A DNA stretch of 64,000 bases from Pararoseomonas sp. SCSIO 73927. GTDB taxonomy: Bacteria; Pseudomonadota; Alphaproteobacteria; Acetobacterales; Acetobacteraceae. Positions 9,253 to 17,764 of the stretch are shown here, in pieces (the stretch's first letter is position 1; each line of letters begins with the position of its first letter). The notes below the pieces were generated by a model. That model ran no database searches and was not told the origin of the DNA. It was given only the letters and a program-made list of their open reading frames with translations. The stretch is from assembly GCF_037040815.1 (NCBI RefSeq), contig NZ_CP146232.1, positions 3,156,501 to 3,220,500 of the forward strand. Direction: 5' to 3'. A program made the position numbers and the translations under genes.

Positions 9253-10389
9253 CTGTCGGAGACGCTGTTCGAGGACGCGGAACTGGTCCTGCGCGCCCTT
9301 CCCGGCGACCCGGCGCGGCCGGCGGTCGTCACCTTCGGCGACGCCCAGGAACGGCCTGGGCCGGAGGGCTTCTGGGGGTCTGAGGCGGTGGCGCGGATGG
9401 GCTGGCCGGGCTTCGGCTTCGTCGCGCGGCGGCCGAACTGGTTCCCCGCCGCCTCCGTGGAGGCGGCCGCGGGGGCGCTGCGCGGCCGCCTCGGCCCGGT
9501 CGCGATCGGCTACGGCTTCAGCATGGGCGGCTACGCCGCGCTGCGCTACGGCCGGCGGCTCGGCCTCAGCCACGCGCTCGCCCTCTCGCCGCAGGCCTCC
9601 ATCGCGCCGGGGGACGTGCCGGAGGACCTGCGGCACCGGGAGTTCTACCGCCGCGCCCTGCACCGTGACATGCGGGTGCGGCCGGGCGATGCGCCGCCGG
9701 TGAGCTGGGCGGTGTACGATCCGATGCACGGGGACGACGCGGCCAACATGGCGCTGATGGCGCAGCCCGGCCTGCGTCCGGTCCCGATCCGCGGGATCTA
9801 TCACGGGACCATCCGCCTTCTCGCCGGGGGGGCGGCGCTGGAGGCCGCGCTGCGGGCGCTGCTGGCGGAGGACCTGCCGGCCTTCCGCCGGCTTCTGCGG
9901 GCCCGGCGCCGGGCCCTGCCCGTAGCCCGCGGCGTGCTCGGGGCCGCGCGGCTGGGGCAGGGCCGCGTGTCGGAGGGCGGGGCGCTGCTGGACGCGGCGC
10001 GGCGGAACGGGATGACGGCGGCGGAGGAGGTGGATGCGCTGGGCCAGGCCGCCGCCGAGTGGCAGGCCCGTGGCACCGCCCATGGCCTCGCCCCCAGCGC
10101 CGGTGCCGCGCTGCGGGCGCGGCTGCTGCCCCTGCAGGACCTGCCCACCGGGCGCTCCTACCACATCCGCGGCAACGCCCTTCTCGCCCTCGGCGCGCCG
10201 GAGGAGGCGTTGGAGAGCTTCCGCCGCGCGGAGGCGGAAGGGCTCGGCGCCATGGCCCGGCGTGGCCAGCGGCGGGCGGGGCGGGCCCTGTGGCTCCGCC
10301 GGGGCGCGGCCCTCGGCCGGCCATTTCTCGCGCTGCTCCGGGCCGCCATGCGGCGCCGCCCGAACCTCCCGACGCGGCCCGGAGGCTAG
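9253..10389 (+). CDS. Alpha/beta-hydrolase-like protein, likely CTG start
   Basis: 378 aa if begun at CTG 9253. The N-terminal half looks like an alpha/beta hydrolase core with the nucleophile elbow GFSMGG (Ser90), as in proteins that precede polysaccharide or glycosyl genes. The C-terminal half is Ala/Arg-rich and helical with a TPR-like segment (EEALESFRRAEAEG). The first ATG in frame, 9388, would remove 45 well-formed coding residues (LFEDAELVLRALPGDP...). The CTG at 9253 has a strong GGGGGAGG 8 bases upstream and no better start exists in between, so a non-standard CTG start is the simplest reading. It follows bolA closely. Substrate unknown. Confidence 0.75.
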   Translation: MSETLFEDAELVLRALPGDPARPAVVTFGDAQERPGPEGFWGSEAVARMGWPGFGFVARRPNWFPAASVEAAAGALRGRLGPVAIGYGFSMGGYAALRYGRRLGLSHALALSPQASIAPGDVPEDLRHREFYRRALHRDMRVRPGDAPPVSWAVYDPMHGDDAANMALMAQPGLRPVPIRGIYHGTIRLLAGGAALEAALRALLAEDLPAFRRLLRARRRALPVARGVLGAARLGQGRVSEGGALLDAARRNGMTAAEEVDALGQAAAEWQARGTAHGLAPSAGAALRARLLPLQDLPTGRSYHIRGNALLALGAPEEALESFRRAEAEGLGAMARRGQRRAGRALWLRRGAALGRPFLALLRAAMRRRPNLPTRPGG

Positions 10390-10390
10390 T

Positions 10391-10936
10391 TCAGCCCGGC
10401 GCGAAGCGCCGTGCCAGGATCGGGCTGTCCGGCGCGTAGGCGAGGCAGGTGCCGATCATCCGCTTGCGCGAGGCCTCCAGCGCCTCCGGGTTCTCCGCTT
10501 CCTTGCGGCGGCGGACGGGGTAGATGGTCTGGAAGGCCACCGTCGCCATCTGGGCCAGCATCTCCCGCAGGTGGGTGCAGCCGGCGCTGCCGCCCACCCG
10601 CTCTTTCACCGCGCGGGTGAAGCCGGGGCCGATGCGGATCCCCGCCAGCGCCGCGAAGTTCGGCGCGGCCTGGGGGCAGATGGCGTAGGGGGAGAAGTCG
10701 GTCGAGGCCTCGCAGGCGATGATCGTCAGGTCGTCGTCCACGGTCAGGCGCAGCCACATCCCGTGCAGCGGCTCACCGGGCTTGATGGTGCCGCGGTCCA
10801 GGCCGGAGAAGGTGTAGCTCTTCGTGTCCTCGAGGTGCCCCTCGATGTCGAAGAGACCGTCCTCGCGCTGGTAGCCGTGCATGGTGATGGCGCGGCGGTG
10901 CAGGGGCTTCCGGTCGGCGGGGGCTGAGAGCGGCAT
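10391..10936 (-). CDS. DUF2889-type conserved protein
   Basis: 181-aa cytosolic protein resembling the DUF2889 family, unknown in function. Typical features are the start MPLSAPADRKPLHRRAIT, the GYQREDGLFDIEGHLEDTKSY strand, and the conserved C-terminal segment GCTHLREMLAQMATVAFQT with an invariant-looking Cys-Thr-His. The start was set at the ATG at 10936, where family members begin; the ATG at 10957 adds seven residues. No Shine-Dalgarno is obvious for either. It converges on the hydrolase-like gene with one base between stops, and lies downstream of aroKB on the same strand (47-base gap), so it may be co-transcribed with it. Confidence 0.8.
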   Translation of the reverse strand: MPLSAPADRKPLHRRAITMHGYQREDGLFDIEGHLEDTKSYTFSGLDRGTIKPGEPLHGMWLRLTVDDDLTIIACEASTDFSPYAICPQAAPNFAALAGIRIGPGFTRAVKERVGGSAGCTHLREMLAQMATVAFQTIYPVRRRKEAENPEALEASRKRMIGTCLAYAPDSPILARRFAPG

Positions 10937-10983
10937 GATGCGTCGCAACATAAGCATCAGTGCCGCCCCCGGCCAGCGCCGTT

Positions 10984-12702
10984 TCAGCCCGCGCCCTCGT
11001 CCCGCAGCAGCGCCTCCACCGCCTCGGGCGGGACATCGGCGGTGGTGAAGGCCTCCCCCGCGCCGCGCAGCAGGACGAAGCGCATGGCGCCGTCCCGCAC
11101 CTTTTTGTCCTTCCGCATGCGCCCGATCAGCGCCTCTGCCGAGAAGCCGCGGGGCAGGTCACGGATGCGGGCGGGCAGGCCCACCGCGGCCAGGTGCTCC
11201 ATCACCCGCCCCGGCCATTCCTGGGCGCAGTGGCCGAGGCGGGCGGAGAGGGCGGCGGCGAGGCCGAGGCCCACTGCCACCGCCTCCCCGTGCAACAGGG
11301 TGCCGTCGTAGCCGCACTCCGCCTCCAGCGCGTGGGCGAAGGTGTGGCCGAGGTTCAGCAGGGCGCGGCCGCCGTCCTTCGCCGTCTCGAACTCGTCCGC
11401 CGCCACCACCCCGGCCTTCAGGCGGCAGGATTCCAGCACGGCGTGGCGCAGCGCCTCCGGGTCGCCGGCCATGGCGGCGGGGCCATGGGCCTCGCACCAC
11501 TCCCAGAGCGGGCCCTGGAGGAGACCGTGCTTCGCCACCTCACCCCATCCCGCCCTCAGTTCCCGCGCGGGCAGGGTGGAGAGGGCGCCGGTATCGGCCA
11601 GCACGATGCGGGGCTGGTGGAAGGCGCCGGCGAGGTTCTTGCCTGCGCGCAGGTTCACCCCGGTCTTGCCGCCGACGGAGCTGTCCACCTGGGCCAGCAG
11701 CGTGGTGGGGAGCTGCACGAAGGGCAGGCCGCGCAGGGCGACGGCGGCGGCGAAGCCCGCGAGGTCCCCGACCACCCCGCCGCCGAGGGCGATGACGGCC
11801 GTGCCGCGATCCGCGCCGGCGGCGAGGATACCCTCCAGCACCTCCTCCAGCACGCCCAGGCGCTTGGAGCCCTCGCCGGGGGGCACCGTCACCTCCGCGC
11901 GGATCTCGAAGCCGCCCTCCTCCAGCCCCGCGCGCAGGGTGGCGCCGTGCAGGGCGTGGACGGTAGCGTCCGACACGATCGCGACGCGGCGGGAGGATAG
12001 GTAGGGCGAGAGCAGCCCGCCGGCGCGCGCGAGGAGGCCGCTGCCGATCACCACCTCGTAGGCATTCGCGGAGAGGGCCACGGGCAGGCGCGCGGGGCGC
12101 TGCCATCCGCCGATGGCGCGCTCCGCCCGGATCGTCGTCACCTCCGGCGTGTCCTCGCCGCAGTCGATGGCGAGATCGGCCTCCGCGTAGGCGGGGTAGC
12201 GGGCCGCCATGAGGCCGCGCAGCACCTCCTCCGGGTCCCGCCCGATGAAGAGGGGGCGGTTGCTGCGCCCGGCGATGCGGCGCTTCAGCACGGGGATCTC
12301 CGCCCGGATCCAGAGGGTGAGGGCGCCCTCCTCCCGCAGCGCCCGGCGGGTGCGGGGATCGGCGTAGGCGCCGCCGCCGGTGGCCAGCACCACGGGCGGG
12401 CCGGCGGCGATGCGGGCGATCACCCGGCGCTCGCCGTCGCGGAAATGGGCCTCGCCGTAGCGGGCGAAGATTTCGGCCACCGTCATGCCGGCGGCGTTCT
12501 CGATCTCCGTGTCGGCGTCGAGGAAGGGCAGGCCCAGCCGCGCGGCGAGGCGGCGGCCCACGGCGGATTTCCCGGCCCCGGGCATGCCGACGAGCACGAT
12601 GCTGCGCCCCGGCGGGGGCGGCGGGGCGGGGAGAGAGGGGGCCTCCGCGACCCCTTCGTGGGCCGGAGGGGAAACGAGGGGATCGGCGAGGTTGCGTGAC
12701 AC
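10984..12702 (-). CDS. aroKB: Bifunctional shikimate kinase / 3-dehydroquinate synthase fusion
   Basis: 572-aa fusion of two shikimate-pathway enzymes. The N-terminal third is shikimate kinase (step 5) with P-loop GMPGAGKS (about residue 39), DADTEIE and GGGAYADPRTR. The C-terminal two thirds is 3-dehydroquinate synthase (step 2), NAD- and metal-dependent, with GEGSKRL, GGGVVGDLAGF, TTLLAQVDSSVGGKTG and NLGHTFAHALE containing the metal-binding His residues. In most alphaproteobacteria aroK and aroB are adjacent separate genes, and here the stop between them is gone. The start is uncertain: GTG 12702 (MSRNLADP) is preferred, GTG 12720 is possible; neither has a good ribosome binding site. Both catalytic halves look intact. 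Confidence 0.95.
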   Translation of the reverse strand: MSRNLADPLVSPPAHEGVAEAPSLPAPPPPPGRSIVLVGMPGAGKSAVGRRLAARLGLPFLDADTEIENAAGMTVAEIFARYGEAHFRDGERRVIARIAAGPPVVLATGGGAYADPRTRRALREEGALTLWIRAEIPVLKRRIAGRSNRPLFIGRDPEEVLRGLMAARYPAYAEADLAIDCGEDTPEVTTIRAERAIGGWQRPARLPVALSANAYEVVIGSGLLARAGGLLSPYLSSRRVAIVSDATVHALHGATLRAGLEEGGFEIRAEVTVPPGEGSKRLGVLEEVLEGILAAGADRGTAVIALGGGVVGDLAGFAAAVALRGLPFVQLPTTLLAQVDSSVGGKTGVNLRAGKNLAGAFHQPRIVLADTGALSTLPARELRAGWGEVAKHGLLQGPLWEWCEAHGPAAMAGDPEALRHAVLESCRLKAGVVAADEFETAKDGGRALLNLGHTFAHALEAECGYDGTLLHGEAVAVGLGLAAALSARLGHCAQEWPGRVMEHLAAVGLPARIRDLPRGFSAEALIGRMRKDKKVRDGAMRFVLLRGAGEAFTTADVPPEAVEALLRDEGAG

Positions 12703-12790
12703 GGCGCGCAACGCTAGCACACCCCCGCCGCCGCGTCCTGCCGGGTGGCCCGCCGCCCGATCGCCGCAGCCTGGGGAAGCCGATCACCCG

Positions 12791-12937
12791 ATGTTCCGAC
12801 GCCCCCTTCTCCTTCTCGTGCTGCTGCTGATCGGCGCGCTGATCGCGGCGCTGCTGGCTGTTGGCGCTTTCCCGCCGGGCGTTTCCCAGCAGCCGGTGGA
12901 GCGCGTGCTGCCGAACGAGCGCTTCGGCACGCGCTAG
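12791..12937 (+). CDS. Small single-span membrane protein, 48 aa
   Basis: 48-aa predicted inner-membrane protein: basic start MFRRP, a 20-residue Leu/Ala/Ile helix (about residues 5-26), then a short polar tail QQPVERVLPNERFGTR. It sits between the divergent aroKB gene and xerD, with only 15 bases before the xerD ATG, and may be co-transcribed with xerD. The function is unknown; similar tiny proteins are found beside xerD in related genomes as far as I recall. The tail has no lipobox, so the helix is a membrane anchor or uncleaved signal. Confidence 0.65.
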   Translation: MFRRPLLLLVLLLIGALIAALLAVGAFPPGVSQQPVERVLPNERFGTR

Positions 12938-12952
12938 GCCACGGCCGGCGGC

Positions 12953-13840
12953 ATGGACCGGCACGTCGAGGCTTTCCTCGAGATGCTGGCGGCGGAGCGC
13001 GGGGCCGCGCGCAACACCCTGGCCGCCTATCAGGCCGACCTGGAGGACGCCGCCGGTTTCGCCTCCCGCAAGGCGGGCGAGGCGCCTGGGGCGATGAGCG
13101 CGGAGACGCTGCGGCGCTACGTGACCGGGCTGACGGATGCCGGGCTCTCCCCCCGCACCGCCGCCCGGCGCCTCTCCGCCCTGCGGCAGTTCCACCGCTT
13201 CCTGGCGCGGGAGGGCGTGCGGGCGGACGACCCGACGGAGGCGCTGGACAGCCCGCGCAAGCCCGCCCTGCTGCCCCGCCCGCTGCGGGAGGCGGAGGTA
13301 GAGGCGCTGATCGCCGCCGCCGGGCGCCTGCCGGAGCGGCGGGCGGCGCTGGCCGTAGCCGTGTGCGAGCTCCTCTACTGCTCCGGCCTGCGCGCGAGCG
13401 AGCTGGTGGAACTGCCGGCGGCCGCGATGCGGGCGGACAGCCCGCTGGTGACGGTGCGCGGCAAGGGGGGCAAGGAGCGGCTGGTGCCGATCAGCGCCCG
13501 CGCGCGGGAGGCGGCGCTGGCCGCGCGAGAGGGCGCCCCAGAAGGATCGCGCTGGTTGTTTCCATCGCGCGGGGCTTCCGGGCACCTGACGCGTCAGACG
13601 CTGAACAACCTGCTGCGGGAGGCGGCGCTGGCGGCGGGGATCGATCCGGAGCGGGTCTCGCCGCACGTGCTGCGCCACTCCTTCGCCTCGCACCTGCTCG
13701 GGCGGGGGGCGGATCTGCGCAGCCTGCAGGTGCTGCTGGGGCACGCGGACATCGCGACCACCCAGATCTATACCCATGTGCTGGAGGAGCGGCTGCGCGC
13801 GCTGGTGGAGGCGCACCACCCGCTGGCGCGCGGGGCCTGA
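12953..13840 (+). CDS. xerD: Site-specific tyrosine recombinase XerD
   Basis: Tyrosine recombinase of 295 aa that, with XerC, resolves chromosome dimers at dif. The N-terminal SAM-like DNA-binding domain covers about residues 1-90, and the catalytic domain about 110-290. All catalytic residues are present: Arg147 (GLRASEL), Lys171, His238 and Arg241 (HVLRHSFASH), His264 (LLGHADI) and nucleophile Tyr273 (TTQIYTHV). XerD rather than XerC is inferred from position: xerD lies near aroK/aroB and accA in many alphaproteobacteria, and both are here. It is not associated with any integron or phage gene. dif itself is not visible in the window. Confidence 0.92.
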   Translation: MDRHVEAFLEMLAAERGAARNTLAAYQADLEDAAGFASRKAGEAPGAMSAETLRRYVTGLTDAGLSPRTAARRLSALRQFHRFLAREGVRADDPTEALDSPRKPALLPRPLREAEVEALIAAAGRLPERRAALAVAVCELLYCSGLRASELVELPAAAMRADSPLVTVRGKGGKERLVPISARAREAALAAREGAPEGSRWLFPSRGASGHLTRQTLNNLLREAALAAGIDPERVSPHVLRHSFASHLLGRGADLRSLQVLLGHADIATTQIYTHVLEERLRALVEAHHPLARGA

Positions 13841-13857
13841 GGGCCTTACCGGCCGCC

Positions 13858-14601
13858 CTATCGACCCCCGGCTATCGGGATCAGCGCGCCTGTCAGGTAG
13901 GCGGCCTCGCCGGAGAGCAGCCAGAGGATGGCCTCCGCGACCTCCTCCGCCGTGCCCACGCGCCCCATGGGGATCGAGGGGCCCATCGTCGCCAGGCGGT
14001 CCCCAAGCCCGGCGGCGGCGTGGATCTCCGTGTCGATCAGTCCGGGCAGGACCGCGTTCACCCGGATGCCCTCTGGCCCCAGTTCCCGCGCCAGGCCGAC
14101 GGTGAGGCTGTTCACCGCGCCCTTAGCCGCCGCATAGGCCGTCCACTGCCCGCCGCCGCCATTGGTCGCTGCGATGGAGGAGAGGTTCACGATCGCGCCG
14201 CCGGCGCCGCCGTGCTTGGTGGACATGCGCCGCACCGCCGCCTGGGTGCAGAGGAAGGTGGCGGTGACGTTCACCTCCAGCACGCGGCGGATGGTCGCCG
14301 CGTCGTAACCCTCCGTCCGGGTGGCCGGGCCGGTGATGCCGGCGTTGTTCACCAGTCCCGTCAGCGGCCCGAAGGCCCGGTCCGCCTCGGCGAAGAGGGT
14401 GTTCACCTCCGCCTCCCGCGAGACGTCGGCCCGCACCGCGATGGCGCGCCCGCTGCCGTCCAGGATCTCGCGCACCACCGCGCGGGCCCGGTCCTCCCGC
14501 TCGGCGAAGTTCACCACGACGGCGTGGCCGCGCCGGGCCGCGAGCCGGGCGGCGGCGGCGCCGATGCCGCGGCCGGACCCGGTGATGACGATCACGCCCA
14601 C
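13858..14601 (-). CDS. SDR-family oxidoreductase
   Basis: Classical short-chain dehydrogenase/reductase of 247 aa. It has the NAD(P)-binding TGSGRGIG motif at residues 7-14, NNAG near residue 88, the catalytic Ser in NLSSIAATN, and Tyr-x-x-x-Lys in TAYAAAKG, followed by PG-type RVNAVLPGLIDTEI. It would oxidise or reduce a small alcohol or ketone; the substrate is unknown. The GTG start at 14601 is one base after the stop of the upstream Bug-type binding protein gene, so the two form an operon. That pairing suggests a substrate taken up by, or sensed through, the Bug protein. Confidence 0.9.
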   Translation of the reverse strand: MGVIVITGSGRGIGAAAARLAARRGHAVVVNFAEREDRARAVVREILDGSGRAIAVRADVSREAEVNTLFAEADRAFGPLTGLVNNAGITGPATRTEGYDAATIRRVLEVNVTATFLCTQAAVRRMSTKHGGAGGAIVNLSSIAATNGGGGQWTAYAAAKGAVNSLTVGLARELGPEGIRVNAVLPGLIDTEIHAAAGLGDRLATMGPSIPMGRVGTAEEVAEAILWLLSGEAAYLTGALIPIAGGR

Positions 14602-14602
14602 C

Positions 14603-15592
14603 CTATTCCACCTGCAGCCGGAGTTCCGCGATCAGCGGCCGGACCTGCGCGACCTGCTCCGCGACGGCCTGGCGCAGTTCCGCGGGGGGCGATCCCACGG
14701 GTTCCGCCCCCACTTCCGCCAGGCGGCGCCGGATCTCGGGATGGGCGGCCGCCGCGGCGATCTCGGTTTGCAGGCGGGCGATGACGGCCTCCGGCGTGCG
14801 GGCGGGGGCGAAGAAGCCGTTCCAGCCGCGCAGCTCCATGTTGGGGAACCCCTGCTCCCGCACCGTGGGCACGTCCGGCAGCGCGGAGGAGCGCTGGGCG
14901 GCGAGCGTCGCCATGGGCTTCAGCGCCCCGCCCCGGACATGCGACAGGGCGGTGGAGAGCTGGTCGCCGCCGAACTGGATGCGGCCCGCCACCATCTCCT
15001 GCACCAGCGGCGCGGCGCCGCGGAAGGGGACGTGCTCCATGCTGATGGCGGCGTCCCGCTTCAGCACCTCGCCCGCCAGGTTCATGATGCTGCCGGGGCC
15101 GGTGGAGCCGTAGAAAAGCCCGGCCGGCTGCGACCTGGCGAAGGCGACGAACTCCTTCAGGTCCTTGGCCGGCACGGACTGCGACGCGACGAGGAGCATC
15201 GGCACGTTCACCGCGAGGGAGACGGGGGCGAAGTCGCGCTCAATGTCGTGCGGGGCGCGGTTGGCCAGCTGCAGGGCCGCGGTGGTCGAGGTGAAGGTCA
15301 GGTTGTGGAAGAGGAGGGTGTAGCCGTCCGGCGCCGCCTTCGCGACGACGTCCGCGCCGACCGAGCCGCCAGCGCCGCCGCGGTTCTCCACCACCACGGG
15401 CTGCCCCAGCCCCTCGCTCATGCGCTGGGCGAAGACGCGGGCGAGCATGTCGGTGGTGCCCCCGGCGGAGAAGGGGACGACGACGCGGATCGGGCGGTCG
15501 GGGAAGCCTCCCTGGCCCCGCGCCGCGCGGGGCAGGACGAGGGGTGAGGCCAGGGCCGCGCCGAGCAGGGCGCGCCGGGTCGCTTGCGTCAC
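14603..15592 (-). CDS. Bug-family (tripartite tricarboxylate transporter) substrate-binding protein
   Basis: Periplasmic solute-binding protein, 329 aa. Signal: TRRALLGAALASPLVLPRAARG, Tat-like in having RR at the start. The mature part shows Bug/TctC hallmarks: FPDRPIRVVVPFSAGGTTD, GQPVVVENRGGAGGSVGAD and AAPDGYTLL, then the two-lobe pattern with VPFRGAAPLVQEM and LPDVPTVREQGF. Such proteins bind carboxylates and other small anions. No tctA or tctB membrane genes are near. The start is GTG 15592 with GGAGGA 7 bases upstream. It forms an operon with the downstream SDR. Ligand unknown. Confidence 0.93.
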   Translation of the reverse strand: MTQATRRALLGAALASPLVLPRAARGQGGFPDRPIRVVVPFSAGGTTDMLARVFAQRMSEGLGQPVVVENRGGAGGSVGADVVAKAAPDGYTLLFHNLTFTSTTAALQLANRAPHDIERDFAPVSLAVNVPMLLVASQSVPAKDLKEFVAFARSQPAGLFYGSTGPGSIMNLAGEVLKRDAAISMEHVPFRGAAPLVQEMVAGRIQFGGDQLSTALSHVRGGALKPMATLAAQRSSALPDVPTVREQGFPNMELRGWNGFFAPARTPEAVIARLQTEIAAAAAHPEIRRRLAEVGAEPVGSPPAELRQAVAEQVAQVRPLIAELRLQVE

Positions 15593-15760
15593 GGGACGGT
15601 CCTCCGGAAATCCGCCGTGTCGTGCCGGCGGTTGGACGGAAGCCTAGGGCCGCCGCGCGGATGGCGGCAAGGACATGTGCCGGCGCCCTCCGGGTGCCCG
15701 GCCCTTTTCCCCCGGACCACCCCCTGCTATCCCCCCCGCGCCCTCGGACCGGACCCCTGG

Positions 15761-16717
15761 ATGCGCCATTTCCTCGACTTCGAGAAACCCCTTGCCGAGC
15801 TGGAAGGCCAGATCGAGGAGCTGCGGCGCACGACCGATGCCGGCGGCATCGACGTGGCCGACGAGATCGGCAAGCTGCGGGACAAGGCGGAGAAGCTGCT
15901 GGCGGCCACCTACGCCAAGCTCACCCCCTGGCAGAAGGCGCAGGTGGCGCGGCATCCGGACCGGCCGAAATGCCTGGCCTATATCGCCGGGCTGATCGAG
16001 GACTTCACGCCGCTGGCCGGTGACCGCGCCTTCGCGGACGACCAGGCGATGGTGGGCGGCCTGGGGCGCTTCCGCGGGCGCAACGTGATGGTGCTGGGTA
16101 TCGAGAAGGGCACGGACACGGAGAGCCGGATCCAGCACAATTTCGGCAGTCCCCGGCCAGAGGGCTACCGCAAGGCCCGCCGCCTGATGGAGCTGGCCGG
16201 GCGCTTCAACCTGCCGATCCTGACCTTCGTCGACACCGCCGGCGCCTTCCCCGGCGTGGAGGCGGAGGCGCGCGGCCAGGCGGAGGCCATCGCGCGCTCC
16301 ATCGAGGCGGGGCTGGAGGCGCCGGTGCCCTTCATCGCCACCATCATCGGGGAGGGCGGCTCGGGCGGGGCCATCGCCATCGCCTCGGCGGACCGGGTGA
16401 TGATGCTGGAGCACTCCATCTACAGCGTGATCAGCCCCGAGGGCTGCGCCAGCATCCTGTGGCGCGACGCCGCCCAGGCTTCCACGGCGGCCGAGGCCCT
16501 GCGTTTGACGGCGGAGGACCTGAAGCGCCTGAACCTCGTGGACAGCGTGGTGCCGGAGCCGATGGGCGGGGCGCAGCGCGACCCGGCGGGGATGGTGGCG
16601 GCGGTGGGCGACCGCATCGAGGCGTGCCTAGAGCCGCTGCTCGCGCTCGACGGGGCCACGCTGCGGGCGCGGCGCCGGGAGAAGTTCTTGGAGATGGGCC
16701 GCACCGGCCTAGTCTAA
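15761..16717 (+). CDS. accA: Acetyl-CoA carboxylase carboxyltransferase subunit alpha
   Basis: Alpha subunit of the carboxyltransferase that, with AccD, moves the carboxyl group from biotin to acetyl-CoA to make malonyl-CoA, the first step of fatty-acid synthesis. 318 aa, normal length. Family motifs: MRHFLDFEKPLAELEGQIEE at the N-terminus, LTPWQKAQVARHPDRP, FVDTAGAFPGVEAEARGQAE and the oxyanion segment GEGGSGGAIAIASADRVMML, then EGCASILWRD. The ATG at 15761 matches the family start exactly. It is followed by a hairpin and the convergent interrupted lipoprotein gene. The call is firm. Confidence 0.97.
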   Translation: MRHFLDFEKPLAELEGQIEELRRTTDAGGIDVADEIGKLRDKAEKLLAATYAKLTPWQKAQVARHPDRPKCLAYIAGLIEDFTPLAGDRAFADDQAMVGGLGRFRGRNVMVLGIEKGTDTESRIQHNFGSPRPEGYRKARRLMELAGRFNLPILTFVDTAGAFPGVEAEARGQAEAIARSIEAGLEAPVPFIATIIGEGGSGGAIAIASADRVMMLEHSIYSVISPEGCASILWRDAAQASTAAEALRLTAEDLKRLNLVDSVVPEPMGGAQRDPAGMVAAVGDRIEACLEPLLALDGATLRARRREKFLEMGRTGLV

Positions 16718-16733
16718 CGGCGGCCGTCTGGCG

Positions 16734-16752
16734 CCGGCCCTGTCCGGGCCGG
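16734..16752. terminator. Hairpin between accA and the convergent lipoprotein gene
   Basis: Inverted repeat CCGGCCC (16734-16740) / GGGCCGG (16746-16752), loop TGTCC, in the 54-base gap between two convergent genes. It could act in both directions, though no T-run follows on either strand. Confidence 0.4.
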
Positions 16753-16771
16753 GCCAGTTCAGCCCGGGGCG

Positions 16772-17146
16772 TTACCAGCCGCGGTGATAGTGCCGCCCGC
16801 CGCGGTAGTAACCGCGATCCCGGTAGTAGCCGCGGTGCCGGTAGCTCCGGCGCGAGCTGCTGGCGATCGCGGCGCCCGCGATGGCGCCCACCGCGCCCGC
16901 CGCCAAGGCCGTGCCCACGGCGGCGTTCTGCTGTGCCTGGGCCGCCTCGGCGTTCGCGGCGGGGGCCAGCGCCTGGTAGTCTTAGCAGGCCTGCGTGTTG
17001 CCCTGCTGGCAGGCGTAGCCGGCGTAGTTGGCCTGCTGCTGGTAGGGGCCGGGCCCCACCGGCGCGCATGCCGCGAGCCCGGCGAGGACGAGGGTGCCGG
17101 CGGTGAGCAGGGCGGTGGAGCGGAAGCCCCGGTTCGAATCGCTCAT
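16772..17146 (-). pseudogene. Lipoprotein gene interrupted by an in-frame TAA
   Basis: Starting at ATG 17146 the frame encodes a lipoprotein signal with lipobox LAAC (TLVLAGLAAC) and a short segment VGPGPYQQQANYAGYACQQG ending at TAA 16984-16982. The same frame then stays open for 69 more codons to TAA 16774-16772, reading DYQALAPAANAEAAQAQQN, a glycine-zipper-like helix (ALAAGAVGAIAGAAIA) and a Tyr/Arg/His/Gly tail (RHRGYYRDRGYYRGG). Signal, zipper and tail make one typical small outer-membrane lipoprotein, so the TAA looks like a recent nonsense mutation, a sequencing error or a recoding site. The first part alone would be a 54-aa stub. It has a clear AGGAGG-like site upstream (cagGAGGAacgg). 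Confidence 0.75.
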
Positions 17147-17364
17147 CCGTTCCTCCTGGAGTTGTCGAGGCGCCAACGCTGCCGCAGCGTAAGGGTTCCC
17201 GACGGGCTGCGCGACCCGTGCGGGAGGGTTCTGGAAAGGGGCGCGGTGGTGCATGTGGCCGGCTGGGCGGCGCCGGTCGAGTCGGGGGCGGCCGTCGGGG
17301 CAGGGCCGGACCTTGCGGCGGCGCCATCGCGCGGCCCGCGCTCAACCGGTGAAGGGGAATGCGA

Positions 17365-17742
17365 ATGTTCGAGGCCGTCGAGACGGGCATCATCCGGTCC
17401 AAGGGGCCGATCAGCGGCACGGTGCGGAAGGGCGGCCTCGTCATCACCGCGCAGGTGCCGAAGGACCCGGTGACCGGCACCATCGTGGAGGGCGACATCG
17501 CCGTGCAGACCCGGCGCGCGCTGGAGAACCTGCGCATGGCGGTAGAGGCGGCGGGTGGGACGCTGGCGGACGTGATGCTCTGCCAGATCTACCTGACCGA
17601 GGCCTCCGACGCCGCGGGGATGAACGCCGTGTACCGGGAGTTCTTCGCCGAGCCCTACCCCTGCCGGGCGACGGTGGTGGTGAAGGAGCTGCTGGCGCCG
17701 GGCATGCGGATCGAGCTGATCGCGACGGCACAGCTCGGGTAG
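17365..17742 (+). CDS. RidA (YjgF/YER057c/UK114) family protein
   Basis: Small trimeric RidA-fold protein of 125 aa. RidA proteins hydrolyse reactive enamine/imine intermediates released by PLP enzymes; some relatives act in catabolic pathways. Visible: KGPISGTVRKGGLVITAQVP near the N-terminus, the helix TRRALENLRMAVEAAGGTL, and the C-terminal ATVVVKELLAPGMRIELIA strand. The last of these replaces the usual catalytic-site Arg context PxRxxxxxxxL with PCRATVVVKELL, so Arg is present. The ATG at 17365 has AAGGGG 7 bases upstream and is preferred over the ATG at 17359. It stands alone and is convergent with the next gene. Confidence 0.9.
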   Translation: MFEAVETGIIRSKGPISGTVRKGGLVITAQVPKDPVTGTIVEGDIAVQTRRALENLRMAVEAAGGTLADVMLCQIYLTEASDAAGMNAVYREFFAEPYPCRATVVVKELLAPGMRIELIATAQLG

Positions 17743-17764
17743 GGCCGCCCCCGGGGCCCGGGCG

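Noticed and set aside
9388..9390. ATG 9388 as the start of the hydrolase-like gene
   Set aside because: No ribosome binding site, and 45 well-formed coding residues precede it in frame.
11540..13819. Long minus-strand frame across aroKB and xerD
   Set aside because: Arg/Pro-rich sequence spanning two convincingly coding genes in other frames.
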